Program-made: the position numbers and the translations under genes
The notes under the pieces: generated by a model
What the model was told of the DNA's origin: nothing
The model's input: only the letters and a program-made list of their open reading frames with translations
The model's database searches: none
Assembly (NCBI GenBank): GCA_900465675.1
Contig: UBJR01000009.1
Span: forward strand, 248,001-312,000
Source: Hyphomicrobiales bacterium
GTDB taxonomy: Bacteria; Pseudomonadota; Alphaproteobacteria; Rhizobiales; Rhizobiaceae
Direction: 5' to 3'
Length of the DNA: 64,000 nucleotides
Part shown: positions 49,632 to 58,156 of the stretch, one piece after another
How positions within the stretch are numbered: the first letter of the stretch is position 1
Layout of the letters: each line of letters starts with the position of its first letter

Positions 49632-50801
49632 TTAGGAGCCCGACACGACCTTCAGGTTGCCGCCATGGCTGCCGCCGCCGAAGACCTGCTTCGAGCCGAA
49701 ATCGTTGCGGAGACCGTGACGCTGCTCGCTCTGGCCAAGGCCGAGTTCGGGGAACAGCAGCTCGGCGACACGGTAGGCTTCTTCGAGATGCGGATAACCG
49801 GAGCCGATCACCGTCTCGATGCCGAGCTCCTGATATTCGCGAAGCCGCGCGGCAACCGTCTTCGGCGAGCCGACGAGCGCCGTTCCGGCACCGGCGCGCA
49901 CCAAGCCGACACCGGCCCAGAGGTTCGGAGAAACCTCCAGATTGTCACGGCGGCCGTTATGAAGCGCTGCCATGCGAGCTTGGCCGACGGAGTCGGATTC
50001 CTTTGCGAAGCGCGCCTGCGCTTCCTCGATCGTCGCATCGTCGAGCTTGGAAATCAGCCGGTCGGCAGCGGCCCATGCCTCCTCGTCCGTCTCACGGACG
50101 ATGAAATGCAGGCGGATACCGAAGCTGACTTCGCGGCCCACCTTCGCCGCAGCCGCACGCACGCGCTCGATCTTCTCGCCAACTTGTGCCGGCGGTTCGC
50201 CCCAGGTCAGATATTTATCGACGCGGCCGACCGCAAAATCGATGCCGGCATCGGAGGAGCCGCCGAAATAGAGCGGCGGGCGCGGGTTCTGGTAGGATGG
50301 GAAGCCGAGGCGCGCATTGGTCGCCTTGATATGCTTGCCGTCGATGCTCGCCACGCCCTTTTCGAGAAGCTCTTCCCAAACGTCGAAGAATTCGTTGGCA
50401 TGGTCATAACGCTCGTCATGCGGCAGAAAGATGCCGTCACCCGCCAATTCTGCCGGGCTGCCGCCAACGACGATGTTCAGGAGAACGCGGCCGTTAGATA
50501 CCCGGTCAAGCGTCGTCGCCAGACGCGCGTAGTAGGCCGGCGACGCCGTTCCGGGACGGATCGCCACCAGGAATTTCAGCTTCTCGGTATGCTGCGAAAG
50601 AGCCGCCGCCGTGACGAAAGATTCCTCGCAGGCAACGCCCGTCGGCAGCAGTACACCGGAAAAGCCAAGACGGTCGGCCGCCTGGGCGATCTGCGTCATG
50701 TAGCCGATTTCAGGCGCGCGCGTCTGGTCGGACGAACCGAGATAGGCGCCGTCACCTGAGGTCGGGATGAACCAGAGAAAATCGATTGGTTTGGAAGTCA
50801 T
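49632..50801 (-). CDS. ssuD: FMNH2-dependent alkanesulfonate monooxygenase SsuD
   Basis: Cleaves the C-S bond of alkanesulfonates with reduced flavin and oxygen, releasing sulfite for sulfur assimilation. The luciferase-like fold is clear: [55 protein letters not shown] (in pieces), and [12 protein letters not shown]. The length of 389 is usual. The reduced flavin comes from SsuE in E. coli, but no SsuE gene is in this cluster. Confidence 0.95.
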   Translation of the reverse strand: MTSKPIDFLWFIPTSGDGAYLGSSDQTRAPEIGYMTQIAQAADRLGFSGVLLPTGVACEESFVTAAALSQHTEKLKFLVAIRPGTASPAYYARLATTLDRVSNGRVLLNIVVGGSPAELAGDGIFLPHDERYDHANEFFDVWEELLEKGVASIDGKHIKATNARLGFPSYQNPRPPLYFGGSSDAGIDFAVGRVDKYLTWGEPPAQVGEKIERVRAAAAKVGREVSFGIRLHFIVRETDEEAWAAADRLISKLDDATIEEAQARFAKESDSVGQARMAALHNGRRDNLEVSPNLWAGVGLVRAGAGTALVGSPKTVAARLREYQELGIETVIGSGYPHLEEAYRVAELLFPELGLGQSEQRHGLRNDFGSKQVFGGGSHGGNLKVVSGS

Positions 50802-50828
50802 GAAATTTACCTCTCTTCAAAAAACGGA

Positions 50829-51797
50829 TCAGCTGGCCTTCGGGCGCCAGACGATGTCGCCCGTCGTCAATTTCTTCGGCACGATGCCCAGCTCGTAGAA
50901 CTCGTCGGCCAATGCCTGCTGATAGGCAGCCGCGCCATCGGTGATCGTCGTCACTGCACCGAGATCGGCGCCGGGACGGCTGAGCGTCACCCGGGTCACC
51001 TCGGCAGGCACTCCGGTGATCTCGGAAAGCTCCTTGGCCGTCTCGTCGAGCTTGCCCTGCGCCGACTTGCCGACCTTGGCGAGTTCGTCGATGACATCGA
51101 CGATCACCTGGCCGTTGTTGTCGGTGAAATCCTGGTTCGCCAGGAAGAAGCTGTAGGAATCGACGAGGCCTTCAGCCGTCGTCAGTATCCGCGTATCCGG
51201 ATCGGCCTCCGCGATCGCCAGATAGGGATCCCAGATCGACCAGGCGTCGATGCTGCCATTCTTGAAGGCGGCGGCCGCGTCCGGCGGCGATAGATCCAGC
51301 GCCTGCACGTCCTCGACCTTGAGTCCGCCCTTGCGCAGCGCCTTGACGGCGACGTTATGAGCGCTCGATCCGCGCTTGAAGGCGAGCTTCTTGCCCTTCA
51401 GATCCTCAAGCGTCCGGATCGGTGAATCCTTGTGCACCAGGATCGCGGAACCGGCCGGGCTGCCGCGATAGGTGCCGACATAATAGAGATGGCCACCGGC
51501 TGCCTGGGCAAACAGCGGCGGAACGTCACCGGTGGCGCCGAAATCCAGGGCACCGGCGCCAAGCGCCTCCAGCAACGGCGGTCCGGACGTGAATTCCGAC
51601 CAGCTGACAGTGATCCCCTTGTCGGCAAGCCGCGCTTCCAGCGCCCCGCGGCGCTTGGCGAGCGCCAGCACGCCATTCTTCTGCCAGCCGATGCGAAACT
51701 CCGTTGCTGCTGCGGCACGCGCCGGCTTGATGGACGGAAGCACGGCTACAGCGGCGGCCGCACCAAGGAGACCGAGGGTCTGACGGCGTGAGATCAT
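50829..51797 (-). CDS. ssuA: Aliphatic sulfonate ABC transporter substrate-binding protein SsuA
   Basis: Periplasmic binding protein, 322 residues. The N-terminus MISRRQTLGLLGAAAAVAVLP has twin arginines, so export by Tat is possible. FRIGWQKNGVLALAKRRGALE, GAGALDFGATGDVPPLFAQAAG (in pieces) and SSAHNVAVKALRKGGL are typical of the SsuA/TauA family. It is the first gene of the operon. The 262-base gap to the divergent dehydrogenase gene contains an AT-rich promoter area near 51860-51905. Confidence 0.94.
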   Translation of the reverse strand: MISRRQTLGLLGAAAAVAVLPSIKPARAAAATEFRIGWQKNGVLALAKRRGALEARLADKGITVSWSEFTSGPPLLEALGAGALDFGATGDVPPLFAQAAGGHLYYVGTYRGSPAGSAILVHKDSPIRTLEDLKGKKLAFKRGSSAHNVAVKALRKGGLKVEDVQALDLSPPDAAAAFKNGSIDAWSIWDPYLAIAEADPDTRILTTAEGLVDSYSFFLANQDFTDNNGQVIVDVIDELAKVGKSAQGKLDETAKELSEITGVPAEVTRVTLSRPGADLGAVTTITDGAAAYQQALADEFYELGIVPKKLTTGDIVWRPKAS

Positions 51798-52059
51798 GGC
51801 TTTCCCCTTTTCGGCGGCAGTGCAGACGGCGTGCCTGCGCGTTGTGATGGCTGATAATGAGAAACTCTATAAATTAGATCGACATTTATATTTGTGAGTT
51901 TTGTCCCAACGGAAACTTTCCTCACCTCAAACCGGCGGTCCCGCAGAATTTTATTCCCCGGCAGCCGGCAGCGGGCCGTACCGCGCTTGCCCGTGATGAC
52001 TTTTCAGCAACGGCGGTTTCCGCTAAGCATGCCCCCACATCACGAAAAGGATCTGGCAT

Positions 52060-52929
52060 ATGGCAAAAGTCGCTTTCATCGGTCTCGGCGTCATGGGTTT
52101 CCCGATGGCGGGTCATCTGAAAACGAAAGGCGGCCACGACGTCACGGTCTATAACCGTACTGCCGCCAAGGCCGCCGATTGGGTCGCCAAGTTCGGTGGC
52201 GCCTCCGCACCAACCCCGGCCGAAGCTGTCGCCGGTGCCGATTTCGTCTTCACCTGCGTCGGCAACGACGACGATCTTCGCTCGGTGACCACGGGCAAGG
52301 GCGGCGTTTTCGAAGGCATGAAGAAGGGTGCGATCCTGATCGACAACACGACAGCCAGCGCCGAAGTCGCCCGCGAACTCGATGAAGCTGCCAAGGCCAA
52401 AGGCTGCGACTTCATCGACGCCCCGGTTTCCGGCGGCCAGGCCGGCGCCGAAAACGGCGTGCTCACCGTCATGTGCGGCGGCGACGAAGCCGTTTTCGAA
52501 AAGGCCAAGCCCGTCATCGATGCCTATGCCCGCATGGTCGGCCTGATGGGACCAGCCGGTTCCGGCCAGTTGACGAAGATGATCAACCAGATCTGCATCG
52601 CCGGCGTCGTTCAGGGTCTCGCCGAAGGCATCCATTTCGGCAAGCGCGCCGGCCTCGACATCGAGAAGGTTGTCGATGTCATCTCCAAGGGTGCTGCGGG
52701 CTCCTGGCAGATGGAAAACCGCCACAAGACGATGAACCAGGGCAAATACGATTTCGGCTTCGCCATCGACTGGATGCGCAAGGATCTCGACATCGTGCTG
52801 ACCGAGGCCCGCCGCAACGGCGCCAAGCTGCCCGTCACCGCGCTGGTCGACCAGTTCTATGGCGACGTTCAGGCCATAGGCGGCAATCGCTGGGATACGT
52901 CCTCGCTGCTCTCCCGCCTGGAAAAATGA
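52060..52929 (+). CDS. NAD(P)-dependent oxidoreductase of the 3-hydroxyisobutyrate dehydrogenase family
   Basis: A 289-residue beta-hydroxyacid dehydrogenase. The nucleotide-binding site is FIGLGVMGFPMAGHL, the substrate site FIDAPVSGGQAGAENG, and the catalytic Lys lies in LTKMINQ. It could act on 3-hydroxyisobutyrate, tartronate semialdehyde or a similar acid; sequence alone does not decide. AAGGA precedes the ATG. A small reading frame follows with an ATGA overlap. Confidence 0.92.
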   Translation: MAKVAFIGLGVMGFPMAGHLKTKGGHDVTVYNRTAAKAADWVAKFGGASAPTPAEAVAGADFVFTCVGNDDDLRSVTTGKGGVFEGMKKGAILIDNTTASAEVARELDEAAKAKGCDFIDAPVSGGQAGAENGVLTVMCGGDEAVFEKAKPVIDAYARMVGLMGPAGSGQLTKMINQICIAGVVQGLAEGIHFGKRAGLDIEKVVDVISKGAAGSWQMENRHKTMNQGKYDFGFAIDWMRKDLDIVLTEARRNGAKLPVTALVDQFYGDVQAIGGNRWDTSSLLSRLEK

Positions 52930-53102
52930 TCGGGGCCTCTTCCGGCGCAGCGGAGTTGATCACGCTGCGCCGGACCTGCCGCGCGCAGGCGCTAAAACTG
53001 GCTCGCCGCCCTTCGGATAATTCCGGCAAGACGGCGAGATCGATCGGCAAGGATGCAAAGCGCGAGCTGACGAGCGATGCTGTCATCGCCCGCCTGAAAT
53101 AA
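52926..53102 (+). CDS. Possible small basic protein, 58 residues
   Basis: An ATG overlapping the dehydrogenase stop (ATGA) opens a 58-residue frame rich in Arg, Lys and Ala (GKTARSIGKDAKRELTSDAV) that fills the gap up to the Lrp gene, ending two bases before its stop. The overlap and GGAAAA just upstream make translation possible, but nothing is recognised in the product and chance cannot be excluded in such GC-rich DNA. Confidence 0.35.
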   Translation: MIGASSGAAELITLRRTCRAQALKLARRPSDNSGKTARSIGKDAKRELTSDAVIARLK

Positions 53103-53103
53103 C

Positions 53104-53592
53104 TCAGTCCTCGTTGGACTTGGCGCTGTCGAGCAGCATGTAGTCGAGCGGCAGCTGCGTCGAATACTTGATCTGTTCCATCGCGAAGGCCGAGGAGACG
53201 TCGCGGATTTCGATCTTGGCGATCATCCGCTTGTAGAAGGCGTCGTAGGCGGCAATGTCAGGCACCACGACACGCAGCAGATAATCGACATCGCCGCTCA
53301 TCCGGTAGAACTCGACCACCTCGGGGAATTCCACCACGACCTCGGAAAAGCGCTTCAGCCATTCGATCGAATGCGTCGCCGTGCGGATCGAGACGAAAAC
53401 CGTGACCTTTGTGTTGACCTTCTCGGGGTCGAGGATGGCAACACGGCGCTTGATGACGCCATCTTCTTCCATCTTCTGGATACGGCGCCAGCAAGGCGTT
53501 GTCGAAAGGCCGACCTTCTTGGCGAGATCAGCGACCGCCAGGGTCGAATCTTCTTGCAGCAGGCGCAGTATCTTACGGTCGAGACGGTCCAT
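53104..53592 (-). CDS. Lrp/AsnC family transcriptional regulator
   Basis: A 162-residue regulator. The helix-turn-helix is DSTLAVADLAKKVGLSTTPCWRRIQKMEEDGVI (in pieces), and the C-terminal RAM domain (about 65-150) has MSGDVDYLLRVVVPD, a site for amino-acid binding in this family. Its targets are not evident. It ends next to the convergent dehydrogenase and small gene. Confidence 0.94.
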   Translation of the reverse strand: MDRLDRKILRLLQEDSTLAVADLAKKVGLSTTPCWRRIQKMEEDGVIKRRVAILDPEKVNTKVTVFVSIRTATHSIEWLKRFSEVVVEFPEVVEFYRMSGDVDYLLRVVVPDIAAYDAFYKRMIAKIEIRDVSSAFAMEQIKYSTQLPLDYMLLDSAKSNED

Positions 53593-53659
53593 ATGCGAAA
53601 GCCCTTTCGAATTATATTCTCTGTATATCGCGATTCCGGCGCAGGAAAAGAATTTTGTT

Positions 53660-54283
53660 TCAGTTTGTAAGCAGTTTAATTCTACTGCGAAGAACTGGAA
53701 GCAACTCTTCCTCGAACCATGGATTGCGCTTCAGCCAGCCGCTGTTGCGCCAGCTCGGATGCGGCAGCGGCAAGACCGCGGGTGACCGGTTCGAAAACAG
53801 CGTCTCGCGCCACGCCTTGACCGTGTCGGTCATATTGCCCTTGGCCGCACCGCCCATATGCCAGTTCTGCGCATATTGCCCGACCGTCAGGATCAGTTCG
53901 ATCTGAGGCATCAGATCCATCACCTGCTTTCGCCATTGAGGCGCACATTCGCGCCGCGGCGGCAGATCGCTACCCTTCTCGTCATATCCCGGGAAACATA
54001 AGCCCATCGGCACGATCGCAAAACGGCTTGCATCGTAGAAGGCCTCGCGGCCGACCTGCAGCCAGTCGCGCAGGCGATCGCCCGAGGCATCGTTGAACGG
54101 AATGCCGCTTTCATGGACGCGAAGGCCAGGCGCCTGCCCCGCAATCAGCACGCGCGCGGTTTGCGACAGGATGACAACAGGACGCGGCTCGTGCGGCAGA
54201 GGTTTCGACGGATCAAGCGGCGCATCCCGGCAGATGCGGCAGGCAGCAATCTCGCCCTGCAACGTCTCGATCGTCATTCCCAT
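53660..54283 (-). CDS. Uracil-DNA glycosylase family protein
   Basis: A 207-residue protein. VLIAGQAPGLRVHESGIPFNDASGDRLRDWL (in pieces) matches the first motif of family 4/5-type uracil-DNA glycosylases and LPLPHPSWRNSGWLKRNPW the second. The cysteine ligands of the iron-sulfur type are only partly present (CRICRDA, GLCFPG), so its cluster is unsure. Activity on uracil is not proven. It overlaps the SNase gene by ten bases if ATG 54283 is used, or four (ATGA) with ATG 54277. Confidence 0.82.
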   Translation of the reverse strand: MGMTIETLQGEIAACRICRDAPLDPSKPLPHEPRPVVILSQTARVLIAGQAPGLRVHESGIPFNDASGDRLRDWLQVGREAFYDASRFAIVPMGLCFPGYDEKGSDLPPRRECAPQWRKQVMDLMPQIELILTVGQYAQNWHMGGAAKGNMTDTVKAWRETLFSNRSPAVLPLPHPSWRNSGWLKRNPWFEEELLPVLRSRIKLLTN

Positions 54284-54822
54284 CCGACCGCCTGCCCGAT
54301 CATCCTGACGATGCCGCCGGAATGCAGTCTCTCGTCATCGCGAAAGTCCCGCGGCCGCTCGAATGTCCCTGCCCAGAGACCCGAGCGTCTGGCGCGGGCC
54401 TCGTCCTCCTGCCGCCGGTAATCGCCATAGGAAACCGCCATGCCGGTTCGAACCATCTCGCGATTGATGTCGATGGTGCCGCTCCGGCAGATCACCAACA
54501 ACCGTTGATATTGGTCGCGCTCGGTCCCGCCGCATTGCGTGTCAGTGCCGGCGACCAGCCGCTGCAGCGCATCCCGGGCCTCCCTGCCGCATGCCCACGG
54601 CCTGCCGTTCCGCTCGCAGCTTTGCACGAGCTCCGGCGCATCGATGCCTTTCAGCCGCATGCGTTCGCCGCCGATCGCCAGACTATCGCCATCTGCCGCA
54701 TGAAACGCGCCGCTATGCACCGTTTCCGGCTGATCGTTGAGCTTGGCCGCGATCAGCCAGATCAGCGCCAGCATGGCAAAGGCAGTCACGCCGTCGCGTA
54801 TCGTCCTGAAGCCGCGCGTCAC
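54274..54822 (-). CDS. Thermonuclease (SNase-like) family protein
   Basis: A 182-residue protein with an N-terminal hydrophobic helix (about 10-27), so exported or membrane-anchored. The staphylococcal nuclease-like fold shows AADGDSLAIGGERMRLKGIDAPE (in pieces), with the calcium Asp and the catalytic Arg, then RDQYQRLLVICR and NREMVRTGMAV. Nuclease activity is likely, but one acidic catalytic residue is hard to place. It is translationally coupled to the UDG-like gene and divergent from the histidine kinase. Confidence 0.86.
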   Translation of the reverse strand: MTRGFRTIRDGVTAFAMLALIWLIAAKLNDQPETVHSGAFHAADGDSLAIGGERMRLKGIDAPELVQSCERNGRPWACGREARDALQRLVAGTDTQCGGTERDQYQRLLVICRSGTIDINREMVRTGMAVSYGDYRRQEDEARARRSGLWAGTFERPRDFRDDERLHSGGIVRMIGQAVGWE

Positions 54823-54858
54823 GCTTCCGCCTCCTTCAAAAACAAATCCTTGAGAGAA

Positions 54859-56463
54859 ATGGCAAACACCTTCTTAAGATTTGCCGGTTACGGTGGAAAC
54901 ACCCGCGGATCAAGTATTCAAGTGCAAATGAGTAACGGCGTCAGCACATCGACCGATAAGATTATCGTCGACAAGTCCCGCAGTCACCGCAACAAGCCCG
55001 TTTCCAAGGCTGTTCGGCAGACACGCGAGCGCTTGCAGTCCGGCCATTCCTCGACCGCAGCTTTCGACCGCGACGTCCTGCGCATGTATATGACGGCCTT
55101 CACGCAGGGTGCCGCCCTGATGCCGCTCTTCGTAATCATCATCGCCGCTCTCGGCATCTATTTCACCGGCGACACACAGATCTTCTTCTGGGCGGTCGCA
55201 ACGCTGGTCGCCTATGCCGCCAACGTCTATCTCGTCCGCCGCGCCCGCAAACAGGAAATGACGGCAGAATCCGCCCGGAAATGGCGCCGCGCGCTGCTCG
55301 CCGGCCAGTTGCCGATCGGACTTGCCTGGGCCTTTTTCGCCTTCCAGAGCTGCCCTGCCTGCGAACCCTCCAGCTTCATTCTCTACAAGGGTGCGACGCT
55401 GCTGATCGCCTTGTCGGTGACGGCAATGTCGAATTTCATGCTGGCGCCATCGGTGCTCGTCACCTTTACGCCTGCGATCATAGCGCTCGCCACCAAGGCC
55501 GGGATTTCCCGCGACGTCCTCGAACTCAGCCTCACGGCACTCTTCACCACCACCGTTATCTTCTTCAGCTATATCAGCGACCGTCTGTTCAAGCAGAATC
55601 TGCGCATCCTCTCCTTCCAGTCGGAAAAAGACGACCTGATTGCCGAGCTCGAAGTTGCCAAGTCGATGTCGGACGAAGCGCGCCGCCGCGCCGAGGAAGC
55701 GAACCTTGCCAAGTCCCGCTTCCTCGCCTCGATGTCGCATGAGCTGCGCACGCCGCTGAACGCCATCCTCGGCTTTTCCGAAGTCATGTCGTCGGAGGTG
55801 ATGGGCCCGCTCAACAACCCCACCTACAAGGAATATACCGGCGACATCCACCGCTCCGGCCAACATCTGCTGAACCTGATCAACGAGATCCTCGACCTCT
55901 CCCGCATCGAGGCCGGAAAATACGAGCTCAGCGAAGAGGCGATCTCGCTGCTCGATATTTCCGAAGATTGCATCGGCATGGTGCAGCTGCGCGCCAGCGG
56001 CAAGAACATCACCATCAGCCAGCAGTTCGAGCCAGAGCTTCCCTCTGTCTGGGCCGACGAGAAATCGATGCGCCAGGTGGTTCTCAACCTTCTTTCTAAC
56101 GCCGTGAAATTCACGCCCCAGGGCGGCGAGATCCACGTCAAGGTCGGCTGGACGGCGGGTGGCGGCCAATATATCTCGATCAAGGACAACGGCCCCGGCA
56201 TTCCCGAAGAGGAAATCCCGATCGTGCTTTCTGCCTTCGGTCAGGGCTCGATCGCCATCAAGAGCGCAGAACAGGGCACCGGCCTCGGCCTGCCGATCGT
56301 CCAGGCGATCCTCGCCAAGCACGACGGCCAGTTTGTGCTGAAATCGAAACTCCGCGAAGGCACCGAAGTCATTGCCATCCTGCCCGGCAAGCGCGTCCTG
56401 CAGAGCCTTCCTGCCGTCGAGGAAGCGCACGCAGTCTCCCGTAAGCGCAAGAGCTTCGCCTAA
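54859..56463 (+). CDS. Membrane sensor histidine kinase, DivJ/PleC-like transmitter
   Basis: A 534-residue kinase. Up to six membrane helices lie at about residues 80-240 (for example LFVIIIAALGIYF and IFFWAVATLVAYAANVYLV). The phosphorylated His (near 294) is in FLASMSHELRTPLNAILGFSEVM, followed by the GPLNNPTYKEYTGDIHRSGQHLLNLINEILDLSRIEAGKY block (in pieces) shared by DivJ, PleC and PdhS. The ATP-binding domain has NLLSNAVKFT, DNGPGIP and GTGLGLPI. No response-regulator gene is adjacent. The start is uncertain: ATG 54859 or 54928. Confidence 0.9.
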   Translation: MANTFLRFAGYGGNTRGSSIQVQMSNGVSTSTDKIIVDKSRSHRNKPVSKAVRQTRERLQSGHSSTAAFDRDVLRMYMTAFTQGAALMPLFVIIIAALGIYFTGDTQIFFWAVATLVAYAANVYLVRRARKQEMTAESARKWRRALLAGQLPIGLAWAFFAFQSCPACEPSSFILYKGATLLIALSVTAMSNFMLAPSVLVTFTPAIIALATKAGISRDVLELSLTALFTTTVIFFSYISDRLFKQNLRILSFQSEKDDLIAELEVAKSMSDEARRRAEEANLAKSRFLASMSHELRTPLNAILGFSEVMSSEVMGPLNNPTYKEYTGDIHRSGQHLLNLINEILDLSRIEAGKYELSEEAISLLDISEDCIGMVQLRASGKNITISQQFEPELPSVWADEKSMRQVVLNLLSNAVKFTPQGGEIHVKVGWTAGGGQYISIKDNGPGIPEEEIPIVLSAFGQGSIAIKSAEQGTGLGLPIVQAILAKHDGQFVLKSKLREGTEVIAILPGKRVLQSLPAVEEAHAVSRKRKSFA

Positions 56464-56465
56464 GG

Positions 56466-57536
56466 TCAGCCCGCGAGTAACGCCAGGAACGCGGGATCAT
56501 CGCGGAAGTCTCCCAGGTCGTTGTCGATACTATCCAGCCGCGTCAGATTTCTCAGATTTTCCTTGTAGGATGGGTCGAGCAGGATCGCCTGCTTTGCCGC
56601 ACTCAGCACCGCCTTCTTCGTCTTCGCCAACTCTTCCGGAGCAGCCTCGCCGACGCGCAGTGCGCGATGCTTCTGCCCGTAGGCCGCGGCCATCAAGAAC
56701 CAGAACTGGGCGATCTTCGAGGCCGGTGTGCTCGCAAGCTTGGTGCCGATCGCGATCGCCTGTTCATAGCCGCCGGGCTGGTAAAGCAGGTCGAAAATGA
56801 TCTCGATCCCCTGATTGACGGACAGACGGTCACTGCTCGTCAGGTAGGATAGGAAGGCGTCTCGATCCTCGACAGGCACGCTATCGACGATCTGCTTTGT
56901 CGTCTGCTCGCCGAGCTTCTGCTCACCGGGATCCTTATCCAGCAGGATTTCCACCTGTTGGAACAGCGGCGACAGATAGATCCTCGTGTAGAGGTAAAAG
57001 AAGATGAAGCCGGCGATCAGCCCGAAGACAAGCAGGAAAGGCGACGAGACGGTGACAGCATTGAGTAGCGGCGCATTGGCTCCGGCGAAGAGGCCACTGG
57101 CCTGCTTGTCGATAAAATCGGCAAATGAATTCAGATGCGAGGGCAGACTCGCCACCTGCGTCAGCCCGACGCCGACCAGCATCGTTGTCAGCCATTCCGA
57201 AATTCGCTCCAGGTTGGTATTCGACGCCAGCAGCCTCTCGCGCCGCGGCGACTTCAAGCCTTCCGCGCCGGCCTTCACATCCGCAGTTGGAACGGCAGGT
57301 GCCTCTTTCGTCATGATACGCGGCACGGAAAACAGAAATCCCATGACACCGCCGACGGCGGCGGAGGCAGCAACGATAAGCCCGCCGATGCCGATCGCCG
57401 ACGAGACGCCGCCCTGTTGCGACAGCCATAAGAAGAGAAAGGTCAGGCCAAGCGCGGCCAGCCCCATATAGCCAAGGTCTCTGGCCTTCTCGCCGCCTTC
57501 AACCTGGTGAACCGCATTCGCCTGAAGATGTGCCAA
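56466..57536 (-). CDS. Membrane protein of unknown function with C-terminal helical (TPR-like) region
   Basis: I cannot name this protein. Two membrane helices near the N-terminus (GLAALGLTFLFLWLS and the Gly-rich IGIGGLIVAASAAVGGVMGFLFSVPR) precede SNTNLERISEWLTTMLVGVGLTQ, a block I have seen in other uncharacterised bacterial membrane proteins. A third helix is PFLLVFGLIAGFIFFYLYTRIY. The last 150 residues are soluble and helical (IFDLLYQPGGYEQAIAIGTKLA, FWFLMAAAYGQKHRAL), like TPR units. No ATG opens the frame: TTG 57536, after GGGGGCGA, is my choice; TTG 57566 and ATG 57467 are alternatives. Confidence 0.72.
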   Translation of the reverse strand: MAHLQANAVHQVEGGEKARDLGYMGLAALGLTFLFLWLSQQGGVSSAIGIGGLIVAASAAVGGVMGFLFSVPRIMTKEAPAVPTADVKAGAEGLKSPRRERLLASNTNLERISEWLTTMLVGVGLTQVASLPSHLNSFADFIDKQASGLFAGANAPLLNAVTVSSPFLLVFGLIAGFIFFYLYTRIYLSPLFQQVEILLDKDPGEQKLGEQTTKQIVDSVPVEDRDAFLSYLTSSDRLSVNQGIEIIFDLLYQPGGYEQAIAIGTKLASTPASKIAQFWFLMAAAYGQKHRALRVGEAAPEELAKTKKAVLSAAKQAILLDPSYKENLRNLTRLDSIDNDLGDFRDDPAFLALLAG

Positions 57537-57633
57537 TCGTCGCCCCCGTGTGCACCTGTCGCGCAAAACGAAAACAACCTAAACGTACAATTATTATTTA
57601 CACAACCTTAATATTTAGGGGTCGGTCTGAATA

Positions 57634-58122
57634 TCATCCGAAGACGATGGCGATCAGATGCTTGCCGACGGTCAACAGCAGGTAGAGCCCGCAGGCGCCG
57701 AGCATGCAGAGCACGGCGAAGGAGCCGAGGTCCTTGGCATGCTTGCCGACCATCGAGATTTCAGGCGAAATGCGGTCGATGACCTCTTCGATCGCCGTGT
57801 TGAGTGCCTCGACGGCAAACAGTGCCAGCAGCAGGATCACCGCGATCACCAGCTCGGAAAGCGTGGCGCCGACAGCGATCAGCAGGATCAGCGAAACGGC
57901 GCCGAACAGCAGTTCCTGCCGGAAAGCAGATTCCTTGATCAGGCGCTGAAATCCCGCCCAGGAATAGCTCGCAGCGGCAAAGAAGTGGCTGACACCGGTC
58001 AGCTTTCGAACGGCAGGTTTTTCCAAGGCGTCCTCGTCTTGCGGTCGGGGACGGCGTCCTGCGCCGTCCATCAGTGAAAATGCGAATACCGTTTCCCGGT
58101 CCGCGCCGCAAGCGTCCGTCAT
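57634..58122 (-). CDS. dgkA: Diacylglycerol kinase (DgkA)
   Basis: Small membrane kinase that recycles diacylglycerol to phosphatidic acid, made for instance when phosphoglycerol is transferred to periplasmic glucans (compare 10015-11943). YSWAGFQRLIKESAFRQELLF and EALNTAIEEVIDRISPEISMVGKHAKDLGSFAV (in pieces) are the family signature, with three helices. ATG 58122 is used; ATG 58071 gives 145 residues and is also possible. The frame beyond 58122 runs into cobT in another frame. It follows cobT by 34 bases. Confidence 0.9.
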   Translation of the reverse strand: MTDACGADRETVFAFSLMDGAGRRPRPQDEDALEKPAVRKLTGVSHFFAAASYSWAGFQRLIKESAFRQELLFGAVSLILLIAVGATLSELVIAVILLLALFAVEALNTAIEEVIDRISPEISMVGKHAKDLGSFAVLCMLGACGLYLLLTVGKHLIAIVFG

Positions 58123-58156
58123 CAACCTGTCACAAAGCTGAACGCGAGGCGCCCAA

